From Aldrovandia affinis (lineage: Eukaryota; Chordata; Actinopteri; Notacanthiformes; Halosauridae), in contig JAINUG010000002.1 in NCBI GenBank assembly GCA_029706075.1, forward strand, positions 2,824,960 to 2,888,959: 64,000 bases of DNA. Reading direction: 5' to 3'. The stretch's first letter is position 1; each line of letters starts with the position of its first letter. The position numbers were made by a program, and so were the translations under genes. Below are positions 36,233 through 47,094 of the stretch, one piece after another. Below the pieces are notes generated by a model, which searched no databases, was not told the DNA's origin, and was given only the letters and a program-made list of their open reading frames with translations.

Positions 36233-37300
36233 TAGTTTCACAGTGGGTTAAGAATTGGCTGCAAGGGCGAATACAAAGAGTAACAGTAGGTGGGGCCGAA
36301 TCTGACCTCGGTGCTGTGGGCAGTGGTGTCCCGCAGGGATCGGTGCTGGGACCTCTGCTCTTCCTTATTTACATAAATGATCTGGATATGGACATTAGTA
36401 GCAAAATAGTTAAATTTGCAGATGATACTAAACTTGGGGGTTTGGCAAACAGTTTGGAATCGACTAAAGTAATCCAAGATGATTTAAACAAAATCCAAAA
36501 ATGGGCAGATACATGGCAGATGACGTTCAATATTGCTAAATGTAAAGTTATGCATGTGGGAAATAAAAACATTAGACAGGAGTATTTTATGGGAGGAGAA
36601 AAGTTAGTAGGTGTTCAATTTGAAAAGGATTTAGGAGTTGTAGTGGATCAAAGCCTATCTGCATCAAAGCAGTGTGCTACAGCAGTGAAAAAAGCCAACA
36701 GGATGCTGGGATACATAGCAAAAAGTATTGAGTACAAATCAAAGGAGGTTATATTAATGTTATATAACGCCTTTGTCAGACCGCACTTAGAATACTGTGT
36801 GCAGTTCTGGGCACCGCACTACAAGAAAGATATTGAAGCTCTTGAAAAAGTCCAAAGAAGGGCAACTAAACTGATACCTGGTATGAAAGGTAAAAGTTAT
36901 GATGATAGACTTAAGGCACTCAATCTATTTAAACTTAGCAAACGCAGACTTAGGGGGGATTTGATTGAGGTTTTTAAATTCCTAAAAGGGATTAACAAAG
37001 TAAAATACCAAAGATTTTTTAAGATAAGTGGGGTCAGCAGAACAAGAGGCCACAGGTGGAAATTAGTTAAAGGCAAATTCCGCACAGATATGAGGAAGTT
37101 TTTCTTTACACAGAGAGTTGTCAATGCCTGGAACAGCTTGCCAGGTCAGGTAGTAGAGGCAGAAACGCTCGGGCTATTCAAGGCCAGGCTAGATGTACTA
37201 CAAGATGTTCTTTAGATTAGGACATGATGAGCCAAGATGGGCCGAACGGCCCGTTCTCATCATTATGTATTCTTATGTTCTTATATGTTCTTATGTTAGC
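36233..37300 (+). mobile_element. CR1-like LINE, 5'-truncated, with open RT frame
   Basis: An uninterrupted frame runs from about 36241 (QWVKNWLQGRIQRV) to the stop at 37213, giving 324 codons. It holds the RT boxes GVPQGSVLGPLLFLIYINDL and FADDTKL, then the thumb/C-terminal region with PHLEYCVQFWAPHYKKDIE and LEKVQRRATKLI. The 3' end has GATGGGCCGAACGGCCCGTT, a small hairpin, and a tail of TTCTTATG repeats, as in CR1 elements. The 5' part, including the endonuclease, is missing, so it cannot move. The absence of stops suggests a fairly recent insertion. Confidence 0.85.
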
Positions 37301-37795
37301 CAGGTAGATATTAGCCCATTAGTTTGAATAGTCAGATTTGAATTGTTCTATGTATTTTTTATCATCACTTTAAATATTCTATTTTGTATTGTAAAACTTG
37401 GCCATTTGGAGACTGCAATAGGCCTAGTTGTTGTGGACATTACTTGAAAATTGGGATTTTCCTTAATCAATATCAGAGCTAGTTATCAGATATATGTGAA
37501 GATTATAATGTTCATTTTCAATCATGATTCAGTCAGGTATTGCATTAATTCTGTGACAATACAACAATATTTAATCAAATCTAAAATTCTCCATTTTGGC
37601 ACATTTTTATTGTAAACAAACAAAACATTAAAAAGCATCTTGTGATGAACCACGATGTTGGCGCACATGAAATTTCCTATGCATGATCCTTCAGTGGCCC
37701 TTTATGAAGTATCATGGCAAGTTAGTAGGTAAAATAATATGGCCAATACAGACAATCAAATTGCAGATATAACTGAAAGGGCATACAGTGGCGAA

Positions 37796-39158
37796 CCGTG
37801 ACTATTGGACATAGGCCTTCAGTAAGAACAAAAAAAATCTCATCATAAAAATAACAGAAACAGTATCCCTTGCACTCGATATTAACCTATGTTGTCACTC
37901 ACATCACTAACCTAAGGTAGTGATTTTTGATTATAAAAAAAACATGTCAAATTAAAATGACAAAGACCGCCCCCGCCCTGCCTTCCTCCCTCTGACCGTG
38001 CAACATCCTCTGGCGTTGTATTTTAAACTGCACATTTTTTATTTTACAGCATAATGTAGGCCATACTACCAGAACAAAAACCAAATGTGCTGTAGGCCTA
38101 TGTAGATCGGTCATCAATCAATCGGTCAATCAATGAATTGTGTTAATCAAATCAATCGGTCATGTAGCTTTCGTGCAGCACCATGGCGACATTCACTAAG
38201 TCTCTCCGACAAATACGTAGTTTCGCCGGTGCATTGAACAAAACGTGAGCTTTTATTCCAACCAGATAAAGTTCTAAATTCAGTCATTTGTGATTTAGGC
38301 TAGATAAAATATGCGTATATGCCTGACGTACGAATCTTTATTTTTGTGTGCTAAAAAAATAGCAATACAGTCCTCATCCACTGTTAGGGCTTCTGTCACA
38401 GCTAGCTAGCTAGCTAACGTTAGCTATTGATACTGATAATGACACTAACGTCAGTTCAAACTGCTTTATTGTTTTTAAAAAAAGTAGTTTTAGAGGTAGT
38501 TTACATTGACTCACTTAATAGTATACTGTATATATATACTGATAATTTTTTTACTCGGAGTTGGAAAAAATGCACTGATAATTAATTTGTAAAATACCAA
38601 AATCACGGCTAATATACAGACACAAAGCGTCACTCTAGTCTAGCTAGCTATACTGTGATCACTACTCAAACGCTGCTACCGTCGAGGGGAGATCTGGAAA
38701 ATGATTTCGATCTATTCAGTTAGTGACGTATACCAGGTACTTCTCGAAGGCTCCGAAGTGGCCCGAATGTATTGAAAAAATGTCCCACCCACTACAAATC
38801 TAAATATGATTGGCTAATCCACCTGTCATTCCATACATCTGCCCTAATGCACTGAATGGCAGAGGCCTTCAATCCAACTACTGAAGGCTTAAGGTGACAC
38901 AGTAGGTAGATTGTTCTATCCAGAGACGACCAAAATAAAAACGCTGATTGGCCCTTTTTTCTTTTCACTTAAAATTCACTTTTTTTCAGAAACAAAATAA
39001 ATGACGATGAGACACTGATGACAGATATATTGTTTAACATTAAAGGAATAAAAAACAAATACATTATATTGTGATTTAATGGATTTTACATTTTTCATTT
39101 TATTATATTTTCTTAGGCCTTCAGTGAAGGCTTAGAAGGCCTGGACGGTTCCCCACTG
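37796..39158. mobile_element. hAT-like non-autonomous element, 1.36 kb
   Basis: The left end CAGTGGCGAACCGT matches the inverted right end CAGTGGGGAACCGT at 13 of 14 positions; GGCCTTCAG motifs follow inside both ends. No transposase is seen. Flanking 8-mers (AGGGCATA and TCCTACTA) do not match, so target duplication is not supported. Inside are CTAGCTAGCTAGCTAAC repeats and a short ATG segment at 38183. Confidence 0.6.
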
Positions 39159-39600
39159 TCCTACTAAATATTTAGTAAGTGGAGACTTATCCCAACACCT
39201 CACCCCAGAAACATGGCACTTATCAAACATTTGGTAGCATGTAGTTTAGACTTTTTAATCAATCATTAAAAATCACTAGTATATTGCAGAGGTCTCAGAC
39301 TTGCTACAAAGGTTTTTTACAAGATCTCGAGGACTTATAAGGCCTGCCTTATTGGATATGTGTTGTCAGCCACCACCTCTTTTCACACAGTGGCCCACCA
39401 GCTGAGCTGTGCTATCATTGCATTGGAGGCTGCACTACATGCACAGCTGGCACAGGCAGACTGCCGGTGCCTGATTGACCAGAGGGGGCGCTGTTGCACA
39501 GTGAGGTGGGGAAAACTCATGACTAAAGCCCTTGATGTTATGACCAATTGAGCTTCTCCCCATGGGCTCCAGACCACCAACCAATCAAATCCTAACCATA

Positions 39601-39633
39601 CCAGTGCCGACTCCCAACCACAGTCGGCACTGG
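39601..39633. repeat. perfect 12-bp hairpin
   Basis: CCAGTGCCGACT pairs with AGTCGGCACTGG across a 9-base loop. It stands at the end of a stretch (39360-39600) with repeat-like appearance. Confidence 0.8.
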
Positions 39634-39676
39634 CATGGTGAGTATTTGATTCTGGATTGCACTAAGGACCATTGTT

Positions 39677-39857
39677 TTACATTTTACATTTACATTTTAA
39701 GCATTTAGCAGACGCTCTTATCCAGAGCGACTTACAAGATGTGCATTAATACATGGTCAATCATAGTTAGCGCAAGAGATCAGTGCAGGATCAGCAATAG
39801 ACATCATTGCAGGCATCTGCGTACCATACCTGTAACACCGGGAAGGAAAAGGTTAGT
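39677..39857 (-). mobile_element. SINE-like repeat family A
   Basis: Contains AGCAGACGCTCTTATCCAGA, TTACAAGATGTGCATTAATA and CACCGGGAAGGAAAAGGTTA, followed by a poly-T run and GGAGTAGTGTTGAACAAG, which also follows the 31.4 kb copy. Confidence 0.8.
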
Positions 39858-40195
39858 TCTTTTTTTTTTTTTTTTTGGAGTAGTGTTGAACAAGACTAAC
39901 TAGTTTTAGTTAGACATTCCAGACAACAGTCTCGAACACATAAGTCCCGATCATTTTAACTTTGATGAGCTAAAGGGCTGTATAGCTAGTTTTTGTGCTT
40001 CTGTGCTGCTTTCTCCATAATGATGATAACAAAGGGTACATTGCAACTGAATGTTTGTGCTTTCGGTGTGAAACCCCCTTGAGATGCAAGAAGCTGACAG
40101 ACCACATGCTAACACCAGTACACAGCAGAACAGGAGCTCCAAAATTGGCCCAAGGGAGCTAAGGAAAGAGGAACATGGCCATATTAATAGGGTAT

Positions 40196-40345
40196 TTGTG
40201 TGTTTGTATATGTGTGTGTGTGTGTTTGTGTGTGTATTTGTGTGTGTGTGCACACCTGTGTGTGTCTCTGCATGTCTGTGTGTGTGTGTGTTTGTGTGCA
40301 TGCCTGTGTGTCTCTGCATGTCTCTGTGTTTGTGTGTGACAGTTG
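40196..40345. repeat. TG-rich compound microsatellite
   Basis: TG repeats with TTTG and CTGCATG interruptions; the unit TGTGTCTCTGCATGTCT is itself duplicated. Confidence 0.9.
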
Positions 40346-40421
40346 AGGCCCTGCTTATTCAGAAAGTGGGTATTGGTGCCTGTTATTCAGTCAAAATCCC
40401 CCACATGTCTTTATTTCACAT

Positions 40422-40580
40422 GGTTCTGTGTGGCTCAGTAGGTGGAGTACGGCGTTGGCAACGCTTAGGTTGTGGGTTCAATTCCCACTGGGACCACATA
40501 TACTGAAAAAAGTATGCATTCACTACTGTAAGTCGCTTTGGATAAAAGCGTCTGCTAAATGGCCTATATTATATTATATT
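40422..40580 (+). mobile_element. tRNA-derived SINE, well preserved
   Basis: The A box is in GTGGCTCAGTAGGTGGAGTA, the B box in GTGGGTTCAATTCCCACTGG, followed by ACCACATATACTGAAAAAAG, the core GTAAGTCGCTTTGGATAAAA and a TATTA-repeat tail. This copy is the clearest of its family here. Confidence 0.85.
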
Positions 40581-40886
40581 ATTTCCACCCTGGTTGAACA
40601 CATCAAAATCAGTAATCATGAAATATTTGATTAAGATGATTAAAAAAGTACCATGGGATCGTTCAAAGAGTGCTCAACAAGAGGGTTCACGAGGAGCTGT
40701 ATCAGCCATCTGAATCTTGTAACTGGAATCCTGTAACTGGAGGGCTGAATCACTGAGCTGCTATAAAACAGTGAAATCAAAAGGGCCGTGTGTGTGTTTG
40801 AGTGGGTGTGTACACAATATTGGCAATATTTACTCCCTTATTTCATGCCAATAAAGCATATTGTATTGAATTGTGTACGCATGCAG

Positions 40887-40914
40887 GTGTGTGTGTGTGT
40901 GTGTGTGTGTGTGA
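40887..40914. repeat. (GT)n microsatellite
   Basis: Pure GT tract of 14 units. Confidence 0.9.
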
Positions 40915-41263
40915 GTGCGCAGGTACTATGTACGTGCGGTTATGTGTGTGTCTGAGTGTGAACAGGGTCAGTGAATAACCCTCTGGACAGCAGCATGGTG
41001 CAGCACACTCCTGAGCTGTCATACAGTAATGATCAGAATGCAGGACTGCACTCGGTTTGAGATTAAAGCCTGAGACAGCCACGGGATGTGTCATACCCCT
41101 ACCACGTCAATGCGGCCTCGTGACAATGTTACGCGTTAGCTGGATACACAGCCACAGGAGAACCCGAGTAACAGGAGAGTAAAGGAGAGACACAGAAGCT
41201 GTACAACTGTTGCTGGGTGCAGTATCTGATGCGGCAGGGCTATATTAATTACTCTGGTCAGAC

Positions 41264-41416
41264 TAAGCCAAGGCTGAAATTACCATATATATTGGGGGGG
41301 ACACATCCCCCCCAATATTCAGATATGCTCAAAATGTCCCCCCCAATATATAGCCTAGCTGATATTTTTTTTTATGTCCCCCCCAATGTTGACTCCATGG
41401 TTACGGCCTTGGGCTA
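41264..41416. mobile_element. small palindromic MITE with G7 blocks
   Basis: The ends AAGCCAAGGC and the complement of GCCTTGGGCT are inverted, and inside them TATTGGGGGGGAC and GTCCCCCCCAAT blocks alternate, giving a nested palindrome. No coding sequence; superfamily not determined. Confidence 0.6.
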
Positions 41417-41680
41417 AGGGGTACATTTAGTTCAACCACAATGGCCAGTTTTTTCCCTTAACATTGAGTAACACATTATCGTTTGTTCATTTCAGTAACC
41501 ATCAATCCTGCCATGTGTATTAGACATAATACAATTATCCTCACTTGAGTGTGACGTTGAGGCCCTTACCCAAGGAGAAGTACGACACTTACAATTTTTT
41601 GTCTTATGCATTTTATTATGATTCATTTATATTGCTGGTTTTGACTGGAGTAATTGGAGTTATAGTAGTATTAAGTTGCA

Positions 41681-42302
41681 ATGGTAGTGGTCAGGGCATA
41701 GTAGCAGTGAGGAGCAGTGGTCAGGGAATCAGTTTTGAACAGTGGTCAGTGTGGCGCAGTGGTAATAGTAGCAGTGTGGAGCAGTGGTCAGAGCAGCAAT
41801 GTGGAGTAGTAGTCAGAGCAGCAGTGTGGAGTAGTAGTCAGATCAGTAGTGTGGACGAGTGGTTAGAGCAGCAGTGTGTAGCAGTGGTCAAGGCAGCAGG
41901 TGGAGCAGTGGTCAGAGCATTAGTGTGGAGCAGTGGTCAGATCATCAGTGTGGAGCAGTGGTTAGAGCAGCAGTGTGGAGCAGTGGTTAGGGAATCAGTT
42001 TGGAACAGTGGTCAGTGTGGCGCAGTGGTAATAGTAGCAGTGTGGAGCAGTGGTCAGAGCAGCAGTGTGGAGTAGTAGTCAGAGCAGCAGTGTGGAGTAG
42101 TAGTCAGATCAGTAGTGTGGAGCAGTGGTTAGAGCAGCAGTGTGTAGCAGTGGTCAAGGCAGCGGGTGGAGCAGTGGTCAGAGCAGTAGTGTGGAGCAGT
42201 GGTCAGGGCAGCAGTGTGGTGCAATGGTCAGATCAGCAGTGTGGAGCAGTGGTTAGAGCATCAGTGTGGAGCAGTGGTAATAGCAGCAGTGTGGTGCATT
42301 GG
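41681..42302 (+). repeat. 25-bp minisatellite with 266-bp higher-order period
   Basis: The unit is GTGTGGAGCAGTGGTCAGAG plus CAGCA, repeated with variants about 25 times. A longer block starting near CAGTTTTGAACAGTGG (41730) recurs at 41996, a 266-bp period. The unit resembles a tRNA A box (AGCAGTGGTTAGAGC). Open frames of Val/Ser/Gln/Trp across it are artefacts. Confidence 0.9.
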
Positions 42303-44189
42303 TCATTAATTGGTCATTAATTTATCGGTCATTAATTGGTAAGTGTAACACTCTTTTCGTCTTAGGGAGGAATTTACCGTCCCCTAGAAAAAGAAGCTAC
42401 ATAAATGTGCAATATGTAAACAGAGCAATGCACCCTGGGTAAGCAAATAATGATATGTATTTCTTTAAAGAATTCTGCAAGTGATTATTATATACGAACT
42501 ACTATGTTCCTGCCTAATAATGTCACAGAAACAAAACCAGGACAGAAGGTTTGTCTTTTAGGTTTTTACAGGACAGGTTTGTCTTTTACACTGGTGTTTC
42601 TCAACGGAGCGGTCTTCTCGTACAATACTATTAAAGCAAATAAAAAGGTAAAACAGCAAGAGAAAGAGTAAAAGGAGAATGTTTTACCATCTCAGTGCCC
42701 CCCTCTGTGCTGCGCACCGCGAAAACATTTACTAACATCAATCAAGGTCATTATTCAGTTCAAGTAAAATTATTGAAGAGACCACTCAAAATAAAATTGT
42801 CTGGTCACATATCTATATGGAAAAGGGTGAGTTAATCCCACATAAAACAGCGTAAGCTACTACACAGTTTCAACGTATAGTGACAACTTGGGTACGGGGA
42901 ATAGTAGCCTAGTAGGAAAGATGCGGGGAAAAAACATCTATAAAAAATGCATCCAAAAGGGTTAACAGAAACAGCTGTAACACCTTATTACATATTTTTC
43001 AATAAAAAATGTTTACCTTGAAAAAGTGGTAGTAGCTCAGTATTTAACATGATATGACAAACGCTGATATGTGCGCGTTTTTGATAAAAACGGATCATTT
43101 GATGCAGATGTTTAGATCGGTTATTATATTCAACTACTACAATTAACTACATATTTAGATATATTTGAATGTTTACATGTTGGCAATGGATGACAATCCG
43201 TTGGATTGCAATGTATTGCCATTGTTTAAATGTTTCAGTACACCGTCCCCGTTCGACATACACAACCGGCCAAATGCCATGCTAAAGGTATGGATAGGTA
43301 AGGTATGACCATTCGTTTTTATTATTTTGTATATATAACACCACGGTGTTTAGAATACACAAGAACAAAAGGCATATTTAATGCTTAATTCTTCAATTTT
43401 AAAAGAAGTAGATATGTGTGCAGTTATGAAGTTATTGCAATTCAGTATCATAAGATAATGAATCAACTATCTTTTGAATCATTTTACCAAAGCTGTGAGA
43501 CTAACCCCAACAATAACAAATACCCCTTAATTTTACTGTTTTCAAAGGATTCAAATACAGCAATCACCATAACCGCATGTGAGGATAGCAGGCTATCCTA
43601 TAAAATATTGCCTAGTAACGATATAGTGTTGACCATCTTATTGTATGTATCACATATTAAAGGATATATAATTGGTTTCAATCTTCTATTTTTATAGGGT
43701 AATCCACATGCTAAAACATAGCTAAAACAAGTTTTTTACATTTATATTAAAAGACATGACATTTCGTGTTAAAATGCTGGTGTGTTCTGGGGAATTTGTT
43801 TTAGAATTGCTTGGTTTTTCTATTTCTTTAGAATAGAACTACTATTGCTTAGACGCTGCTCATATTTTCTTTACTACGAAAGCACGTATGTACATAATTG
43901 TAGCCTATTAACAAAATGACAGAACGCTGTTTCTGCAAGAAGTAACAGTTTTCAACACAGGTAACGTTATTTATATTGAGCCACCGATTATATTATGTTT
44001 ATTTCTTTATTCCACTAAAACACGTTGCCATATATATTATATCAATGTAGGTGGCAAAATAAGTAGCCTACGTTGTAAGTATTGCTTTAGTCTGACAGAA
44101 GTAACTGCCGTAAAAAAAAGAATGGTGAAGTTTCGTCTGTTACCTTCTTTCTTCCAGGGTTTCATTTTTGTTTCACAAACGCAATCGAT
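42303..44189. other. AT-rich DNA upstream of pde10a exon
   Basis: No repeat family or gene was recognised. Frames at 42450-42671 and 43416-43697 are short and unremarkable. Confidence 0.5.
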
Positions 44190-44420
44190 ACACTTTATCG
44201 TTTCATATTACGCAAAGTGCGTGAAGTGAGCTGTCTCGCGCCAGTGAAACTCCCGTTATGCCTCGGCTGCGGTACTAACTCTGGACTGCGTGTGTTCAGC
44301 CGTGGCAGAGCGCAGTTAACAGATCAAGGCTGAAATATTTTCAAGGGTTTGGAAACTGTGTGAGGCCCGAAAGACGTCAATGAAACGTCAAAATGATACA
44401 GGAAATCCTTTGAATAAACC
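44190..44420. promoter_or_regulatory. CpG-rich patch upstream of pde10a exon
   Basis: About 2.3 kb before the exon, a short patch rich in CpG (GTCTCGCGCCAGTG, CTCGGCTGCGGTAC) stands out from AT-rich neighbours. It may be a distal promoter element or untranslated first exon. Confidence 0.2.
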
Positions 44421-45897
44421 TCACAGTAAAAAAGAAAATATCATAAGCAAAGAAATCCAAACAGTTTCGGGATAATTAGAAAGTTCCTAACTGAAAACTG
44501 CTGCACTGGTAAAAATGAATCTTTAAATAGGAACGTAACCCGGTTAAGTAGGATTTATAAACAATTTGCTCAAGTACATTGTCTGTGTTTGCAATTGCAT
44601 ATATGTAAAATTAACTGTTATATTAATTTAACATTGCACAATTGCGTGTGACTGACATACACATATTCTAGCAGACACGACACATATTACAATATGTATT
44701 AATACATTCAAAATAGTAGGCTACTATATTTATCAGATCTCATGACATTCTAAACCGTGTAGATTTAAATAAAATACAAATGTATATTTTCTGAACTGGA
44801 TCTGAATCCCAATTATTTGAAGAGTTGGCTTCAAATTGAAGGAATACTTCTAGTAGCTAACGGTCAAATTGACTTAGCAGACAGTGTCACGTGCAGGACT
44901 AATTCAAAGTTCCATGACATATTTAAGCACACAATTGCGATTAATAAACAGTGCAGTGCAAATGAATGCTGTGCTAATGGTAAAGTGTGAAATCGAGTTG
45001 AGGAAAATGAAAAATACGGCTTAAATGAATGGCGACAGAAGCGTGCATAAAGCCTAGGCTTTAAAAAAAAAAAAGAAAAACTAATATATCTTGTTCTGTT
45101 TTATTCGTTCTGACACATATTTCCTCTGCAGTAACCTACTGGAACCTACATTCGTATGGAATTAATGATTACGCGGTCCATATGGTGCATGGCCAAATGA
45201 CTTAGCTGAATGAATTAGTCATGGCAATGCATAGAGATTAAGAGGGTTGGTTGAATCCACAAGTGCGAGTGTGAGTTATCACAGATGCTTTTCAGATATC
45301 TCTAAACGGTTTGCTATAGTGAAAGGCGATGCTGATTTAATTGCAGGACTGTATTTGCAAATAACCGTATTTATCCCCTAAGTGTGTATTCAGGTACAGT
45401 AATTATACCCAGATTTAGCCTTCATAGTGAAAAGTAGCCTATATCAGTAACCTGTAATACACTGTCAGTACACTTTAAACATTTACACACGTGCCCTTTG
45501 AAAAAATATATTTGGCATTTTACTACACACTCGCAGCAATAATCTCAATGTATACAAATGTGTGTCACATTAATGCAATAGCCTATAGAATGCTTTTGTT
45601 ACCTTTCATAGTAACTGAACCTGTATGCAAACGATGGCGTTAATATAAAAAGGCGAAATCGGTGTTGCCATCGCCGTGTAGAGTGGTACAACTGTACAAG
45701 AGCGTACAGAATAAGACGTGGGCATTGTTCATTTTAAAATGTATTATTTGCTACTGTACATCCTTGTCACGCCCATGTAACGATGGTGAATTGGTGTGCC
45801 CCTTTTGAGAATTAATGTCTGTTATTACTTTTCCCATTTTTTGCTGAAGCTGGCGAAGAGAGACACTGTACCTTTAAGCAATCACCTTTTCTTCGGT

Positions 45898-45898
<1 letters not shown>

Positions 45899-45949
<51 letters not shown>
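45899..45949. repeat. (CA)n microsatellite, about 25 units, upstream of pde10a exon
   Basis: An uninterrupted CA dinucleotide tract ends about 525 bp before the upstream ATG and 1.1 kb before the PDE10A2-type ATG. Such pure tracts are usually length-polymorphic and can adopt Z-DNA. Confidence 0.95.
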
Positions 45950-45950
<1 letters not shown>

Positions 45951-46475
45951 GGCGCGTGCTGACGTAGAAAATGCATCAAACTGTCTGCCGCTGCAGTAGC
46001 AGCAGTGGATTCCTTCTTGATGGGTCGGTTTTTAGATCTAGGAGGATGTATTTTGGGGATGAAAGATAGTTAAACCAGCGATCTGTGCATACACCGCGAA
46101 CTTGGTTGTTTTGTTCTCTGAAACGTGTCCCTTTCCATTCAGTTATTTGCAAGAATGTGCTTGGCGACAGTGCCGTTGAGTAGTGGGCGGATTCTGTCTA
46201 GTGTTCGTGTCTGAGTGCTGGCTGAACCCTCCGCAGTGACTTGGGCTGCACATTTTGCTGTAAAACAACAACAACACGAGTAATGAACTTAAAACAAGAG
46301 ATCAATGCATTTTTACTATCGCGCGTAAGTGTGACAAACATGTTTCGAATGTTTGTCTGTGTGTAGTGAAAACTCGAGGGACTGTAACTGCGCGATTCGA
46401 TCCTCCCTCTTTTGTACTCTTCTCATTATTTCGTTGAGTCTCAAACGTCCTGCCTCAATGCTATAAATACGGAGG
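45950..46475 (+). promoter_or_regulatory. putative pde10a promoter / 5' UTR region
   Basis: This region lies directly upstream of the recognised exon and is richer in CpG than the AT-rich DNA before it (GGCGCGTGCTGACGTAG at its left end, TCGCGCG near 46320, GCGCGATTCGATCC near 46391). It is bounded on the left by a pure CA repeat. No transcription start can be fixed from sequence alone. Confidence 0.4.
46462..46469 (+). promoter_or_regulatory. TATA-like box TATAAATA near the pde10a exon
   Basis: TATAAATA lies 7 bp before the ATG at 46476. If it works at the usual spacing, transcription would begin around 46490-46500, inside the long open frame. Only the MEDGP start at 47031 would then be available, and the long N-terminal extension would be 5' UTR. 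A chance match in a mixed-composition region is possible. Confidence 0.35.
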
Positions 46476-46649
46476 ATGTCCAACCCTGAGAAATTACTCT
46501 CATCACGCCCCCAAACCCCCTTGACTACTGGGAAAACGCACAGATCCGGAGACAGCGTTCACATTTACAGCAGTTTGTCTCCGGAAAGCGGCTGGGCATG
46601 TAGTTCCGCCTTTTTCGCAGCGACACCCAGGAACAGCAGCGGGGGAAGA

Positions 46650-46681
<32 letters not shown>

Positions 46682-47094
46682 CGCCGCGCACTCCGCAGTT
46701 CCCCGTCTCCCTTCGTCTGCGTACTCCTCGCTATCTCCTCCGTCACCCTCCTCCTCTTCTTCGCGCAAACTTACTGGGCTGCCACGGCGGGGAGGTGGAT
46801 CGACGTTTAACTACAGCGCGGCGAGTAGAGGCGGACAGCTCTGGACTCCATCGCACCCCACGGGCTCAGTACACGGCTCTCCTCCGCCCGACTTCCACGG
46901 ACCGTTCAGACCTCGTCCGCACGCGTTCTGGTTGAATCATTTCATCAACAGCGGGACTGCCTATAGCAGGAATTACAACAGAGGCGCGTTTTTCTCCGTT
47001 GCTTCTCCCTCTCTGCGCTTGGAGCCAGACATGGAAGATGGTCCGCCTTCAACAAGCTGTTTCAGAAGGTTTACGGACTGTTTTCTTGGTTCAA
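46476..47094 (+). CDS. pde10a: pde10a first coding exon (phosphodiesterase 10A, N-terminus), partial gene
   Basis: PDE10A hydrolyses cAMP and cGMP; the GAF and catalytic domains are encoded by later exons that are not in this window. From the internal ATG at 47031 the frame reads MEDGPPSTSCFRRFTDCFLG, close to the mammalian PDE10A2 start ([20 protein letters not shown], from memory). Cys10 (47058-47060) and the RRFT site with Thr15 (47073-47075) match the palmitoylated Cys11 and PKA-phosphorylated Thr16 that control PDE10A2 membrane targeting. The exon ends at 47094 before the donor GTAGGT, leaving one base (A) of a split codon. This fits the family, where variant first exons join a shared exon starting LTDEKVKAY. 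The frame is also open upstream to an ATG at 46476, adding 185 Ser/Pro-rich residues with a serine run at about 60-68; an in-frame stop lies just before it at 46464. The MEDGP part is secure; use of the upstream ATG is not. Reading past the donor would end at 47237. Confidence 0.85.
46651..46680 (+). repeat. (GCA)n trinucleotide run coding for serine
   Basis: An AGC/GCA triplet run lies inside the long pde10a open frame and encodes about nine serines at residues 60-68 of the extended form. The triplet repeat keeps the frame whatever its length. On the other strand it gives spurious alanine-, leucine- and cysteine-rich frames. Confidence 0.9.
47031..47094 (+). CDS. pde10a: PDE10A2-type start within the pde10a exon
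   Basis: This is the segment that carries the homology: 21 codons plus one base from ATG 47031. A protein starting here would be the classical PDE10A2 form, with a cysteine at residue 10 for palmitoylation and a PKA consensus RRFT ending at Thr15. I prefer this as the main start because the similarity to mammals begins at this methionine and a TATA-like box upstream would place transcription starts after the ATG at 46476. The longer start is an alternative isoform or a chance open frame in GC-rich sequence. Confidence 0.8.

Noticed and set aside
40422..40500. tRNA gene candidate (A and B boxes present)
   Set aside because: It continues into a SINE core and tail, and related copies exist in the window. 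It is a tRNA-derived SINE, not a tRNA gene.
41545..42075. 176-codon open frame rich in Val, Ser, Gln and Trp
   Set aside because: It is the 25-bp minisatellite read through; its unit has no stop in these frames. No real protein pattern.
41681..42302. CRISPR-like array from regular repeats
   Set aside because: Repeats are contiguous without spacers and the genome is eukaryotic.
1..46000. Neighbouring genes expected near PDE10A in other vertebrates, such as a T-box gene
   Set aside because: No T-box or other known coding exon was recognised upstream.
46503..46768. Minus-strand Ala-, Cys- and Leu-rich frames opposite the pde10a exon
   Set aside because: They are shadows of the GCA triplet repeat and GC-rich coding sequence.
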